From: Heterobilharzia americana
Lineage: Eukaryota; Platyhelminthes; Trematoda; Strigeidida; Schistosomatidae
Assembly (NCBI GenBank): GCA_944470555.2
Contig: OX104134.1
Span: 102,108,701-102,172,700 of the forward strand
Reading direction: 5' to 3'
DNA: 64,000 bases
The notes below the pieces were generated by a model. It saw nothing but the letters and a program-made list of their open reading frames with translations. It ran no database searches and had not been told where the DNA came from. How positions within the stretch are numbered: the stretch's first letter is position 1; each line of letters begins with the position of its first letter. Below are positions 33,701-44,058 of the stretch, piece by piece. The position numbers and the translations under genes were made by a program.

Positions 33701-36700
33701 TTCACTATCATTATTATTATCATTATTACTACTATTATTTTAAACCATCTTTTATAATCCCTTGCTCTTGGGCAATTTAAAAACTTGTATCTGAACAGGT
33801 GAGGAGGCGTCATCTTTATCATCTGAAACGGATTATTCACAGGTTAATACATCCAATGTTAAAACAGTAAACCAAGTTAAGGAAGAAAACATCCAAGAGG
33901 TTGAAGATGATACTACATTTTGCAGTGAACATGTAAACCACACTGAAGTCGACAGAATTCATCTGTACGTGAAACAGGAAGTCAGTGGAAGTATCACAAT
34001 TCGAAGTGTTCCAGACTTATCACCTGGGATCCACGATGATAAACAAACGAACGCTGTGATGATGAATAAATGCCCAGGTGATGGCGTGATTTTTCAGCCC
34101 ATAAACACATGTGATAAACAAGAGAAAAAAGTTGGAAAGACAGTGGAGGATAACGATACTGAAGATGATCGATGTTCTGTCCAAACTATGAGCACAGATC
34201 CTAGGAATGGATTGTTATATGATTTAACTATGTCTTCAGAAAAATCTCATTTGCAGTTATCTAGTAAGGAAAATGATGATTTGGAATATATAGATAATCC
34301 TCTGGATCTACCTATCCATCATACTGATATGGTTGAAGAAATCAGAGCTTTATCTGGTACTGATGATCACCCGGTTAGTGAAATTGCATACGACAGAGTA
34401 GTGGATGAAACTATTGTAAATGAAACATATGTGGAGCCAGTGAGTGAGCAACAAGAAGAGGAGATAAAAATCTCTGAAGTAGAACAAACAAATCTAGTAA
34501 AATCTCGTAAACGGATTAGGCTATCTAGCAATACCAGCAATTCAACTGATACTTCAAGTAAACGAGGAAACAAACGGGCGTATTTAACTCCTCATCGCAG
34601 TACAGCTGTATGTTACAGTTTTTACTCTGGTTACTCATGCGAAAATTATTTTTTTCTATCAATTATATTTGATCTCCTGAGCATTTCACACCTGTACAGT
34701 GTGAGATGATGCTCCAGGACTGGTCTGCTGCAAGTTATCCCAGTTTAATGATCAGGAATGAAGTGGCGGAGTATGTTCACTTCACTTACTTCAACCGGAA
34801 CAGATTAGTTGTTGACGAAATCCTAGCTCGGATACAGAAGCCTCATTTGGCACTTGCCAACCGGTGTCATCTGTGGCACCAAGTGGTGAAATATCCGAAT
34901 TTCTATCAAAGGATGAGTAAAATGCGCTTCAGTTCGTACCGTTCTGTTGTACGGTTGTCAGATAATGGCAGTTGAAAGTAGAAGATATGAAGCGATTACA
35001 GGGTTTTGACCACATATCTTCGTAGCATTGGTCGCTTTCGATGTAATCACTATGTGAGAAGAAATGTTGGGGTCAGACGAATAGTACTAGACAAGATAGG
35101 CAATTCGATTGGTGAGATAGTGAGCTTTAGTTGACTTTAGTGGCATTGGACACGTATGGCGCATCCCAAACCACCACCTACCTCGATGTCCCATGTTAGG
35201 AGAAGTTGGATCAGGTTGCGAGAAGGTTCAGAGTGGCTGGACCAAGATGTATCATCAGTCCGTGAAGTTTCTTACTGTAATTACAAGTGGTGGATCTTAA
35301 CATGACTGGGATTAAATAGGAACGGTGACAGTGGGCATCCCTGGCGAACATCACTAGTTGTCGTTAGTTCACGTGACAACTCTCCAAATCTATAATAATC
35401 AGCTGCTATAATAGGGTTAACTAGTTCACTAGTTACTAGCCGGTTCTAAGCCCGGGTAAAGAGGGAAGGTTTGGCATAGGGCTAGCAACCCTACCCCAGA
35501 AAACAAATCTAACCGCTAAAGAAACTTCAAAACACAAACAAGATTGAAAAAATACAAACAAAATTATTCCTCATTGGAATCGGAGAGGCGAAATGACGCC
35601 AGTTGGTGAAAGCCTGCCTTCGGGAAGCAAATTGGCCGATGTGTCTCCTCTTCTCTCAATGAAAGCGAAAGTAAACATGGGAACATGGAATGTCCGCACG
35701 ATGTTTGAACCCAGCAAGGCAGCTCAGATTGCAAAGGAGATGAAGAGGTATCACATTGAAGTGGTTGGAATTCGTGAAAGCAGATGGAATGGGAGTGGAC
35801 TGTCCAAACTGTCAACTGGAGAATCAATAATCTACTCCGATATTGTCACACAGACGACAACCACGAGCACACTGAGTTATGGAGTGGCTATCATGATGTC
35901 CCCAAGAGCATTGAAGGCTCTCATGTAGTGGGAACCAATCTCCCCCAGGACCATGACAGCAACATGGATTCAACTCAAAAGGAAGGAAAGTCACAATCAT
36001 ACAATGCTATGCACCTACTAATAATGCAGATCGAGAGAAGAAGGAGGAATTCTACAGACAACTGTAATCAGTATTGAACAAGGCCTCACCCCAGTTGGCG
36101 ACATCAAAATTCATTCTATCGGATGACATGAATGCCAAACTGGGAGCGGACAACACAGGAAGAGAACTAACCATGGGTCGAGAAGCGCTCGGTGAGGAGA
36201 ATTGTTTGCAGAATCCTGTGCATTCAACGATTTGTTGATTGGAGGTAGCGTGTTCAATCACAAGGATATCCACAAAGCAGCGACATGCATTTCACCAGAT
36301 GGACACACTAAAAATCAAATCGACTTTATCTCAATCTCAAGAAAATGGAGACTCAGTCTACTCGACACAAGGTCGAGAAGAGGAGCAGATGTAGGTTCAG
36401 ACCACTATCTAGTGCAAGGAACCTTCCAAATCAAGTTGAAAGCCTTCAAGGAAGGAGGTGATAGACCACAGTTCAAGTACAACACTCGGAAACTGAAGGA
36501 TGAAACTACAAAGGAAATCTTCATGGCAGCCATTAAGACAAAGTGGGAGATATCGAGCAACATCTCTGAAGAAACCTGTGTGGATGAACACTGAGAGTCT
36601 TTGAAAGAGATGTGGAAAGAAACCCGCACAGCCGTATTAGGAAGGAGGAAGAAAGAAGATAAGGAATGGATGTCAACGGACTCATGGAAGCTGATAGAGC

Positions 36701-38749
36701 AAGCAGGGAGAGGATGATGGTGAAGCAGAAGATAAACCAGTGCAAGGATGAACGAAGAGAAAAGGAACTGAGTACAACGTATAAAACACTACACTGGACA
36801 AAGAAGTGAAGAAGAGTGCACGGAAAGACAAAAGACACTTCGATGACACACTGGCAAGTGAAGCAGAACAGGTTGCAGGTAGGAGAGATAGAGACCTGAC
36901 AACATTGTATCAAATAACCAGGTTCCTATTAGGGAGGGAAGAGATCAACGCAGACGAAGCCAGTAAAAGATGGTGAGGGAAGTCTGATTACCAAAGAAGA
37001 GAAACGAAGGAAACGATGGGCCGACCACTTCAAGAAGCCCTCGAATCGACCACCACCTGCACTTCATCCACAAATACCACCTGCCGACCAACCACAGAAC
37101 TACCAGTGAACACAAGCTCTCCGACAAAAGCAGAAGTGAAGTCCTGAACACCATAAGGCTATTGAAATGCAGGAAAGCAGCAGGACCAGATGGAATCCCA
37201 CCAGAAGCACTGAGAGTAGATGCAAGGACAACAGCGAACATGCTCACACCACTCCACTATTGCAGAAGGTTTGCAAGGAAGCAAGGAAGGAAGGAAAGGT
37301 ACTTGGCGATTGATTGGAAGAAGGACTACCTTGTCAAACTCCCGAAGAGGGGCGACCTAAGTGTTTGCAAGAACTGGCGCGGAATCATACTCATACTCCT
37401 CCCCCTGTTCACCCAAAGCAAGCAAAATATTAAGCCGAATCATCCTGGAGAGACTACAGGATGCACTGGATTCAAAACTACGACCGGAACAGGATGGATG
37501 GCTGTCTTCAGGAAGTACAAATCATGTGCGGACCAAATTGCAACGCCTTACTAAGCATCATCAATGAACAGAGTATAGAATGGCAGTCAACTGGGGAGGT
37601 CTACCTCAACTTTATCGACTTTGAGAAGGCCTTTGACAGCGTCGACCAAGAGGTAATTTGGAAACTGCTTCATTACTACTGGTTACCGCAAACCTTTATC
37701 AACCTCATTCAACAACTATATGAAGATGCCACATACCGAGTAATTCACAATGGGAAGCTCAGTGATGCTTTTGAAGTGAAGACATGAGTGAAACAAGGTT
37801 GCCTACTATCCCCATGATATTCCTGATTGTGGTCGACTGGACTAGATCATGCAGCAAACAGTGGGAGTTGTGAGAAGAGGGGGATACGCTGGACTGCGGA
37901 AAAGAACCTAGAAGATCTGGATTTCGCCGATGACTTGTGCCTGATGTCACATAAACTTGAAGATCTACAGGTGAAAACTAACAAGTTGACAGAAGAGGCA
38001 GCGAAGACAGGACTTCAGGTGAATATAGAGAAGACAGAGGTGATGAAGATACCGCACCACCACCACCACCACCAACAACAACAACAAACTCCAGTCACCA
38101 TCAACGGGAGAAACCTAAAGGAAGTAACCTGCTTCACATATCTAGGAAGCACTGTTTCAACTACAGGTGGTGCAGACGAGGATGTCAAAGTCAGCCAGGA
38201 TCGGAAAAGCAAGACAGACGTTCATTAGCCTGAAACCAGTGTGGAGATCTTCTGCACTCAGCATGTGGAACAAGATGCGGATTTTCAACACCAACGTCGT
38301 CAAGTCAGTGCTTCTATGTGATGGTTGAGAGACTTGGCGCGTTACGAAAGGGATTTCCAGTAAACTACAGACATTCATCAACAACTGCTTACTCTCGCTA
38401 CTGAAGATCAGATGGTCAGAATAATAAGAATAAGCAACAAGGAACTCTGGGAACGAACCAACCAAGAACCTATCACGCAACAAATATGCAGGAGGAAGTG
38501 GAGATGGATTGGGCATACACTGAGAAGGCCGAATGGGGACATCACGCGTCAGGCCAGTTGCTCGAGTGGAACCGAGATGGGAAGTGACGAGTTGGGCGTC
38601 CCAGCTGAGGGTGACATGGAGGAGGTCGTGCGAGGAGGAAATGAGAGCTTATGGGCTGTCGTGAAACCAGGTTCAAAAGATCTCAGAGAACAGGATGAAA
38701 TGTAGACGTGCTACTGAAGCCCTATGTTCCATTAGGAACCCAAGGGGAC

Positions 38750-38823
<74 letters not shown>

Positions 38824-41800
38824 GGGTAAATAGCCTTTGGTATGCTAGAGGTCACATCCATTATTTTCTGATCATCCAAATTCGAATCACCAAAGTACAA
38901 TATATCAGTGTCGTGTCATAATTTGGTGACCACATCTCAAACTCCAAGAAAATAATATTATGTCTCTTTGTGTTAGATAAGTTGAACAAATCCAATAGCA
39001 AATTCAATAATATATTTTAATTATCTGGTGCCTTTAATTTGACAGCTACATCGATTGTCATCCTGTGACCTAATCATTTATCAGACAGCTTAACCTGTTC
39101 ACATTTAAGCATGTTTTCGCACTACCGTCCTACCAGCATCTTGTTGGGGTAAAATGTGCCTCTGTATATATCATACAGAATTAGCTAATTCAAATTAGGC
39201 TTGAAAAGATCATGACAAGCAGACAGAAAAATCAGCTTAGAACTTGACACAGAAGTACTTTAGTTCAAGATACCTTGCTTCACTGTAAAGTGCAAACTGG
39301 AAGTGCGTTGAAAAATTGTATGAAAAAGAGAAAATAAGTAAATGAAGATTAGAGGAAATATTCAAAATCTTTAAGATGGTAATTGAGACTACAGTATACA
39401 TGATCGATCTGAGGAAGATAAACTAATCATATAGATGAAAAGGTAGTTAGGTCATACTAGGCAATAAGTTACCGCAAACACGAGTCATGCTTAACGTTGG
39501 TACAAACAGGAGAAAATAAGAAGCAGATGTTTAATGCTAACTTATTGAAGGCCAAGAAATTTTCGTGCAGATATAGCTATATTTTTGTAAATGTATTGAA
39601 TTTTATATGTCACTGGATGTGCTCACTACTGTAAATTAGTTCTATCACTAACGGCTCGCCAATAGTCATCTATAAGTTTGTGATTTATTTTGGTTAGTAA
39701 TGCGAAATGATTACATACCAGACATTTAGAAGGGTTAATATTTTCATGCACCTTAAAAGATTATATGTTTCACTTGTAATTTTAGGCTTCTTAGAATTCA
39801 CCAGTTCGCAGTTTCGATTCCCCTCACTACCTTCCTGTATCTCCACATTCATACCAGCAACAAGTGTGTCATTCCAATGCCTAGTTCTTCCAAGTCAATT
39901 GATCGTTCAGCATCCAGTAACAGGCGATTTGGTGGACCATTTTCCCATTTGCAGGGTTCGATGATCTCTCTTCTGATGCTAAATGCCAGGTTAGTTGCTT
40001 TTATACTGTTTATTTTCCTTCAGTAGTTTTCTTCACGTATTTTTGATCTGTAAACATGATAATTTTCCGCTTACTGAAAACAAAACCTTTTTTCTCTTTC
40101 CGTCTTTCAAGTTTTCTACTTGGATTCGTATAAACCTAAAAGTTGTGTTTCAGTTACACATTGCTCATATATGCGTGGATTTTCACTTCTGATAGATTTT
40201 AGGAAACTGAATTTACATTACGTTGAATCCTAACTCCCCACTTGCTTATTTCTTCAAAGAGAATGATTTCCATAAATTTACTTTTATCGCCCTGTAAATC
40301 TTAATTTTGAAATCAAACCTGCTCATAAAAACAGCTCCGAATCCGTTATCAGGCTTAAGCATAATGTAGAACCGTTTTAGTTTGTTTAACCGTTGACCAG
40401 TTAATGAGCTATATTCCCTAGTGTAAACTTTATGCAATTGTGATTTTCTGAAATGTTGGAACAGTTGAACGATTCTGGCTTCTTGGTGGTCATTATAGTA
40501 TCCCATCTCAATAATAAAGAAAGTTCTGACAGGAAACACACCGAATAAATGAAATGACGTGAATTCTCTAGGCAAAGACAGACTCACTAATCATTTAGGC
40601 TTGGATTAAACGTTTGTTATTGAATGTTCTATTGTTTATTGGAAAATTACGCTTAGTCTTGTTAGAATATGACGACGTATATTGAACAGACTTCATGCAA
40701 ACAGCCTCTTCATTCAACATTCAAGACGAATTGGTCTGCAACTCCTGTTAGTTTTCCATTGGTATTTCCATTTCCTCCTTCCGAACCTCTACTAATTGGA
40801 TAATAACTCCACTTGTCTTTCCTAGGAACACTATACTACTAAATGCTTACGCCTGTCTGTACAAGTAGCACACTCGTCAAAAGTTGGTATAGCTTTATTT
40901 GATATACACTTTATTTTGTATACTAGTTTCAGGAGAGTAAGCTGGGATACCAATTGTATTCAACTATCTTTGTCATTTTGTTTGTCTGTCTTGACCTGGT
41001 TATTGGATTTTCGCCCCGTTGATTGGTATCCCTTGAGGTTATCTAGTCTACTCTAAACACCTAGCGACGTTGTAGATATTTTTGTGGTGTTTTTCACTGA
41101 AATGCACGTTGGCGCTTTAAGATAGATTTGCATTGATACCTTATTTGACAGTGGAAAACGATATGGTTGTGCATACTAGCCACTTCATTTAATTGGGAAT
41201 GCAGAACAACCATGGTAGGTCAGCGGCTGATGAATCTTGGATAACATGTCGACTACCTACTAAGGGTCGAGTGTACTGTGCAACAGTTTGCTCTGTTCTA
41301 CTTTATAACCGTGAGAAATAATCACCAAAGTTGAATGATGTATGAAGTCTCCAGGTGTTCTACTTATTAGCACTGCCCATGTGAGCAACGTTGAAGCAGG
41401 ATGTAGAGTTTTAGCTAAAAGAGGTGTTGGCTGATGAGCTTGTACTCTTTCATCGACCCAACTAGCCAAGACATGTTTTATCAATGCCGAGTCACCATCT
41501 ATCTCTACACGGTGTTAGACAAAGTAAGCTAGGGGTTTAAAAAATGGTTAAAAGTGGCCAGACTAAAAATTGGCTACTATGAGTTGTCTAGATCTCAAGG
41601 TATCCGACTATCATATTTCATTTCAGATGAAATGATAAGAATTCACGTCTAAGTTAAATTTTATTCTTACTGGAATAACTTCAAAGATCAACCTAACAAT
41701 CGACTAGTGTGTCTTTAATCTTACGAACAGAATACTCTTTCAATAAAAGTACAGAAAACCATTTGGTTATGTGAGTGGTATAGCCTTTTCTTTCACTTTT

Positions 41801-42165
41801 AATTCAGCTTTTAGTATAATAATAGTCAGTAGATCATAGCTCGACTTCTGTTTGAAATTCTAGTGTAGGCGGTTGTATGACCCAACAATAAAACTGATTA
41901 AATGTTACTTTTGAGTCCTACAAGATATGTTATTTAAAAAAAATATTTCAAAGATTTTCCATAACGAGTTATAAAAATAGATGCAAGTGAACAATTTTTA
42001 TGTATTATCTGGTGTATTTTTGTAACGAAATAATTCCTCTTTCAGGTTTTACAAGAGCGTATGCTCCGAATATTGAAAGCATGGCGTTTAACTAAGCAGT
42101 ACTTGGAAAATTTGGACCAATGCAGCAATCGTACACGTCGGTTAAAAGCTCGACAAGGCTTGTAA
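24576..42165 (+). CDS. ARID4-like chromatin protein (retinoblastoma-binding-protein-1 family)
   Basis: Six exons are recognised on the plus strand: 24576-24788, 31598-31726, 31907-32278, 33799-34607, 39955-39989 and 42046-42165. The first carries [16 protein letters not shown], a signature of the ARID4A/B N-terminal domain. The second and third carry the ARID DNA-binding domain. The third and fourth encode a long Ser/Thr-rich and acidic linker. The last two encode the conserved C-terminal helix ending in [10 protein letters not shown]. In animals ARID4 proteins bridge DNA and modified histones to Sin3/HDAC repression complexes in the nucleus. The remaining Tudor and chromo-barrel exons of the family were not found: they may be lost, highly diverged or unrecognised. 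Introns hold RTE copies B and C and several SINEs. The 5' start is not identified. Confidence 0.7.
24850..24908 (-). ncRNA. Hammerhead ribozyme, well preserved (antisense to ARID4-like gene)
   Basis: Minus strand: stem I AUCCAG pairs perfectly with CUGGAU. The core CUGACGAG (24895-24888) and GAAA (about 24873-24870) are intact. Stem II is GUCCC-AAAU-AGGGU, with wobble pairs. Stem III is ACG-CA-CGU. The cleavage triplet is GUC (24864-24862). This is the SM-alpha ribozyme known from schistosome satellite DNA. All core nucleotides appear compatible with activity. Confidence 0.75.
25085..25145 (+). ncRNA. Hammerhead ribozyme, sense orientation in ARID4-like intron
   Basis: Core CUGACGAG at 25097-25104 and CGAAA at 25117-25121. 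Stem II GUCCC-AUAU-AGGAC is well paired. Stem III is short and altered (ACACGCAU) and the cleavage triplet would be AUC. Stem I has one mismatch and a wobble. The catalytic core is intact, but stems I and III are weaker than in the antisense partner. Confidence 0.65.
25380..25665 (+). repeat. Probable SINE-like repeat ending in an AAT tract
   Basis: The block from about 25380 ends in a degenerate (AAT/GAT)n tract at about 25629-25665, as expected for a retroposed element. It contains GGTTGATGAGTGCATCTC. No RT coding is present and I cannot name the family. Confidence 0.35.
26402..29479 (-). mobile_element. RTE-like (SR2/SjR2-type) retrotransposon, copy B
   Basis: Nearly full-length on the minus strand. 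The 5' end is near 29479. Endonuclease is at 29287-28290 ([20 protein letters not shown], then GSDHYLV), and RT at 27718-26900 ([35 protein letters not shown]). The C-terminus is followed by the tail AGGAACCCAAGGGGCAAATA at 26402. Imperfect 11-bp repeats GCCTAACCTAC (26391-26401) and GCTAACCTAAC (29480-29490) flank it and may be the target duplication. Frames are broken, including a TGA at 28288-28286. It lies antisense in an ARID4-like intron. 27201-29435 appears identical to copy C, while the 3' third is closer to copy A. Confidence 0.9.
29491..31260 (+). other. ARID4-like intron, mostly unassigned
   Basis: No Tudor or ARID-like exon could be recognised. 30240-30420 resembles an RTE 3' UTR (GTGAAGTGTGGCAACATGAG followed by TTGATTTTGTCAGTGTCAGT), similar to 42970-43180. 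Confidence 0.4.
31267..31405 (+). repeat. Degenerate SM-alpha-like SINE
   Basis: It keeps the order of a tRNA-like head (GACTCGGTAGTCTAGTG), a middle region, and a ribozyme-like tail. The tail reads GCTGACTGAGAGTTCC, a stem II GUUC/GAAC, then CGGAACACG instead of CGAAAC. The core carries an inserted base and an A-to-G change, so it is probably inactive. Confidence 0.5.
31598..31726 (+). CDS. ARID4-like exon: ARID domain, first recognised part
   Basis: Acceptor CCGTTTAG, 43 codons in phase 0, donor GTAAGT. It encodes [20 protein letters not shown] followed by YSKMDIP, matching the ARID core (V--GG---V------W--V---L--P). The preceding ARID helices should be encoded upstream but were not recognised in the long intron. 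Confidence 0.8.
31865..31871 (+). CDS. Candidate 7-nt micro-exon in the ARID domain
   Basis: AACTTAT lies between TTTGTCAG and GTTCTA. Seven bases is exactly 3n+1 and would restore the frame between the two ARID exons, giving Asn-Leu-Tyr before ILYP, close to the expected domain length. The donor is weak, so this is a hypothesis. Confidence 0.25.
31907..32278 (+). CDS. ARID4-like exon: end of ARID domain and Ser/Thr-rich linker
   Basis: Acceptor TTACATAG. Reading from the third base gives [20 protein letters not shown], matching the YERILYPYE-type last helix of ARID domains, then a Ser/Thr/Asn-rich linker. The exon starts with two bases that complete a codon, whereas the preceding exon ends in phase 0. 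This implies an undetected exon of length 3n+1 between them. The proposed donor GTGTGT after 32278 leaves one base. That base joins the two-base start of the exon at 33799 to give cysteine and keeps the frame open. Confidence 0.65.
32540..33345 (+). mobile_element. RTE-like reverse-transcriptase fragment in ARID4-like intron
   Basis: The plus strand reads [20 protein letters not shown], then [20 protein letters not shown] (the RT palm entry), then [20 protein letters not shown], a degenerate catalytic region [16 protein letters not shown], and [15 protein letters not shown]. Stops and shifts break it. It matches the family seen at 19.8-21.2 kb and differs from copies A-C. Confidence 0.7.
33799..34607 (+). 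CDS. ARID4-like exon: acidic linker and basic nuclear-localisation-like tail
   Basis: Acceptor CTGAACAG, 269 full codons open throughout, donor GTATGT after GCT (phase 0). It is rich in Asp/Glu ([29 protein letters not shown]) and ends with clustered basic residues ([20 protein letters not shown]), a likely nuclear localisation signal. The composition resembles the long acidic region that follows ARID in ARID4 proteins, though sequence there is not conserved. Confidence 0.7.
34695..35290 (+). mobile_element. RTE-like C-terminal fragment
   Basis: The plus strand reads [20 protein letters not shown] (connection region), then [10 protein letters not shown] near 34988, followed by degenerate sequence related to the C-terminal GWLGHVLRMP block. 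The 34984-35280 part is homologous to 42552-42850. Confidence 0.6.
35413..38823 (+). mobile_element. RTE-like (SR2/SjR2-type) retrotransposon, copy C
   Basis: Nearly full-length on the plus strand. It has a 5' UTR at 35413-35592 and endonuclease from the ATG at 35593 ([20 protein letters not shown]). RT lies at 37162-38230 ([30 protein letters not shown], then [14 protein letters not shown]). The 3' tail is AGGAACCCAAGGGGACT plus (AAT)n. Multiple stops and frameshifts disable it, including TGA 36592-36594. It lies in sense in the ARID4-like intron after 34607, and 35446-37679 appears identical to copy B in inverted orientation. Confidence 0.9.
38750..38823 (+). repeat. (AAT)n microsatellite tail of copy C
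   Basis: A near-perfect run of AAT units of about 74 bp forms the 3' end of RTE copy C. RTE elements typically end in short tandem repeats. The purity suggests recent expansion or recent insertion. Confidence 0.9.
38824..39954 (+). other. ARID4-like intron; possible coding stretch at its end
   Basis: No chromo-barrel exon was recognised. The stretch 39804-39954 is open in two frames with protein-like composition ([20 protein letters not shown] in one), just upstream of the 35-nt exon. It may be a frameshifted longer exon. Confidence 0.4.
39955..39989 (+). CDS. ARID4-like 35-nt exon before the C-terminal helix
   Basis: Acceptor CCCATTTGCAG, donor GTTAGT. It encodes [11 protein letters not shown] in the frame required by the last exon and aligns with the ELDNMNSTERI-type segment of vertebrate ARID4. 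The sequence immediately upstream (39804-39954) is also open, but in a different frame, so the exon might be longer with a frameshift. Confidence 0.5.
39990..42045 (+). other. Last ARID4-like intron
   Basis: It starts with GTTAGT and ends with CTCTTTCAG. No coding exon was recognised. 41220-41520 has repeat-like character, but I cannot assign a family. Confidence 0.4.
42046..42165 (+). CDS. ARID4-like terminal exon: conserved C-terminal helix
   Basis: Acceptor CTCTTTCAG, then 39 codons and [23 protein letters not shown] followed by a basic end ([12 protein letters not shown]) matches the C-terminal LQEKLQEIRKYY---KSEV----RRRKR helix of ARID4A/B. Its presence 17 kb from the N-terminal exon on the same strand, in the right order, is strong support for one large gene. 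Confidence 0.75.
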   Translation, partial: VLQERMLRILKAWRLTKQYLENLDQCSNRTRRLKARQGL

Positions 42166-42540
42166 ACGTCAACTTCTTTGGGTTCACAAGATAACCGACA
42201 ACTTATTGACGAAACTCATACTAATAATGATTTTGCCTGTGCTTAAGATGGTTTATGTGTAATATTTATGAAGATTCACTTCCTCACCTTTAATTGTCTA
42301 AATTATTATCATGTGATTATAACTTTTTTTATTACCCTTCTCATTCATAATCCCATTCACTTATTTGTTTTATTTCCTATTATAGGGTTTCATATATATC
42401 TGTTAACACATCCTCATTCGTTTATACCACCTCAGACCAAGATTTTTTCTAACGCATTATTGTACATAAAAGCATGTAATTAATATACCGTAAAAAGATT
42501 ATTATTTAATATACTTTCTAGTATCATTCTTTTACACGAA
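42166..42540 (+). other. Probable 3' UTR and flank of the ARID4-like gene
   Basis: AT-rich sequence after the TAA at 42163-42165. No canonical AATAAA is obvious. Confidence 0.35.
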
Positions 42541-43180
42541 TTAATAATTAGATATGAAGAGGTTGCAGGGTTTTGATAACATATCTTCTTAGCATTGCTC
42601 GTCTTTGGTGAAATTTGATGAAATCACCGTGTGAGGAGCAATGTTGAGGTCGTGTGAAAGATACCAGGCAAGAAAAGCAAATCGATTGATGAGGTTGCGG
42701 ACCTTAGTCGACTGAGATGGCTTGGACGTACACTACTCATGTTGAGCCACCGCCTATGTCGACGTGTTATGCTTGGGGAAGTTGGGTTAGGTTGGAAGAC
42801 GGTTCAGGGTGACCAGACCAAAACGTGGCACCAGTCGATGAAGTCTCTTACTGTTGATTTGAGCCGTGTGAGGAGATATAGACTATCTGGTTGGGGTGCA
42901 TTGGGACAAAAGGAATCAATGGTTGGGAATTCTTGGTGACATGTTTGAAAATCGGTCAGGATGGTGCATATATGTATTCATTCCTTGACATTTAAAGCTT
43001 GATTATTTGCACTAACCTTTATCTTCATACTATTTGCTCTCTCGTACTACTTTGTCTTCTTTGATATCACTCTTTTTCTATTTACTTGTTCTTTGTGTAC
43101 TACTGTGAAGTATGGCGACTTGAGCCAATGGGCTCGTTTGTGAAGTTGTACATTGATTTTGTCAGTCAGTCAATCAATGA
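42540..43180 (+). mobile_element. RTE-like C-terminus and 3' UTR
   Basis: Starts with GATATGAAGAGGTTGCAGGG, homologous to 34984. It continues to KTWHQSMKSLTVDLSRVRRY and RLSGWG near 42816-42895, then a 3' UTR (CTACTGTGAAGTATGGCGAC, ending TTGATTTTGTCAGTCAGTCA). Severely 5'-truncated. Confidence 0.65.
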
Positions 43181-44058
43181 CTCATAAATGATATAACTTC
43201 CATATCCTAGTTGTTTAGCACTGATTGAAGTCTATCGGTAAAGTTAAGAATGTGATCACTAAAATAAGCGATATGACAATTCACTGAATTTTTCGATTTC
43301 AGACTTACAATTCAGCTCGTAACAAGTACTAGATCTCAGTCCTATGCCCTTCAACACCTATCAACCTGACATATCTCTATGTAAACGACGTGGTGACCTG
43401 GATAACGTTTAACTCCTGCTAACTGACTCCTAACATATTTCTTTTTATGGTTGCATGCTTTGCTGGTTGCGGGTTTGTTCAAAATTACTAAGCTGCATGT
43501 TTAACTCGATAGTATTACGTGCATGCTATTGAGGATAACAGTACCATTTTGTCAAAATGGCTGTCGTTTCCATTAGGTGTATTGTGTTTACGCTGTAGTT
43601 CAACAAATGTTCCACTAATAAATGACGACCACCATCAAGTCACAACAGCTGTTTTGTTATTGGTTTTGTAACTGGAGCTAATTGTGAGATCGAACTTAGA
43701 TTTATAAATTCAATGCTCATAAAAAACTGGTCGTTTCATGTAGTTATACTAGAGTTGTGATAATATGACATTTGACAGAGATCAGTTTTCATCTGAAAAA
43801 TTGCTTAAGAAGGTTGACCGATTCATTTGGATTGTCGTATTCCCTGTCAGGTCTGAAAGTTCTTAGTTTGATTAATTTGAAAATGATCTGATAATTGCAC
43901 GGTTCATGCTGACATCTCTCACAACGCAGTAGTTTCCCAACCGTCTTGTTACCAGGGTTTCCGTTTGAAACCAACCAGTCAAGATAAAAAAGTGTGATTT
44001 CTTTCACAAAAGTGTCATGAACTGATGAAAAATACTACTGAACAAATTGTGTAATCAG
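43181..44058. other. No recognised gene or element
   Basis: Short minus-strand open frame at 43789-44007 without family resemblance. Nothing else noted. Confidence 0.3.

Noticed and set aside
41220..41500. CTGATGAATC and CTGATGAGCTTG strings considered as further hammerhead ribozymes
   Set aside because: No GAAA box with a pairable stem II follows at the required distance.
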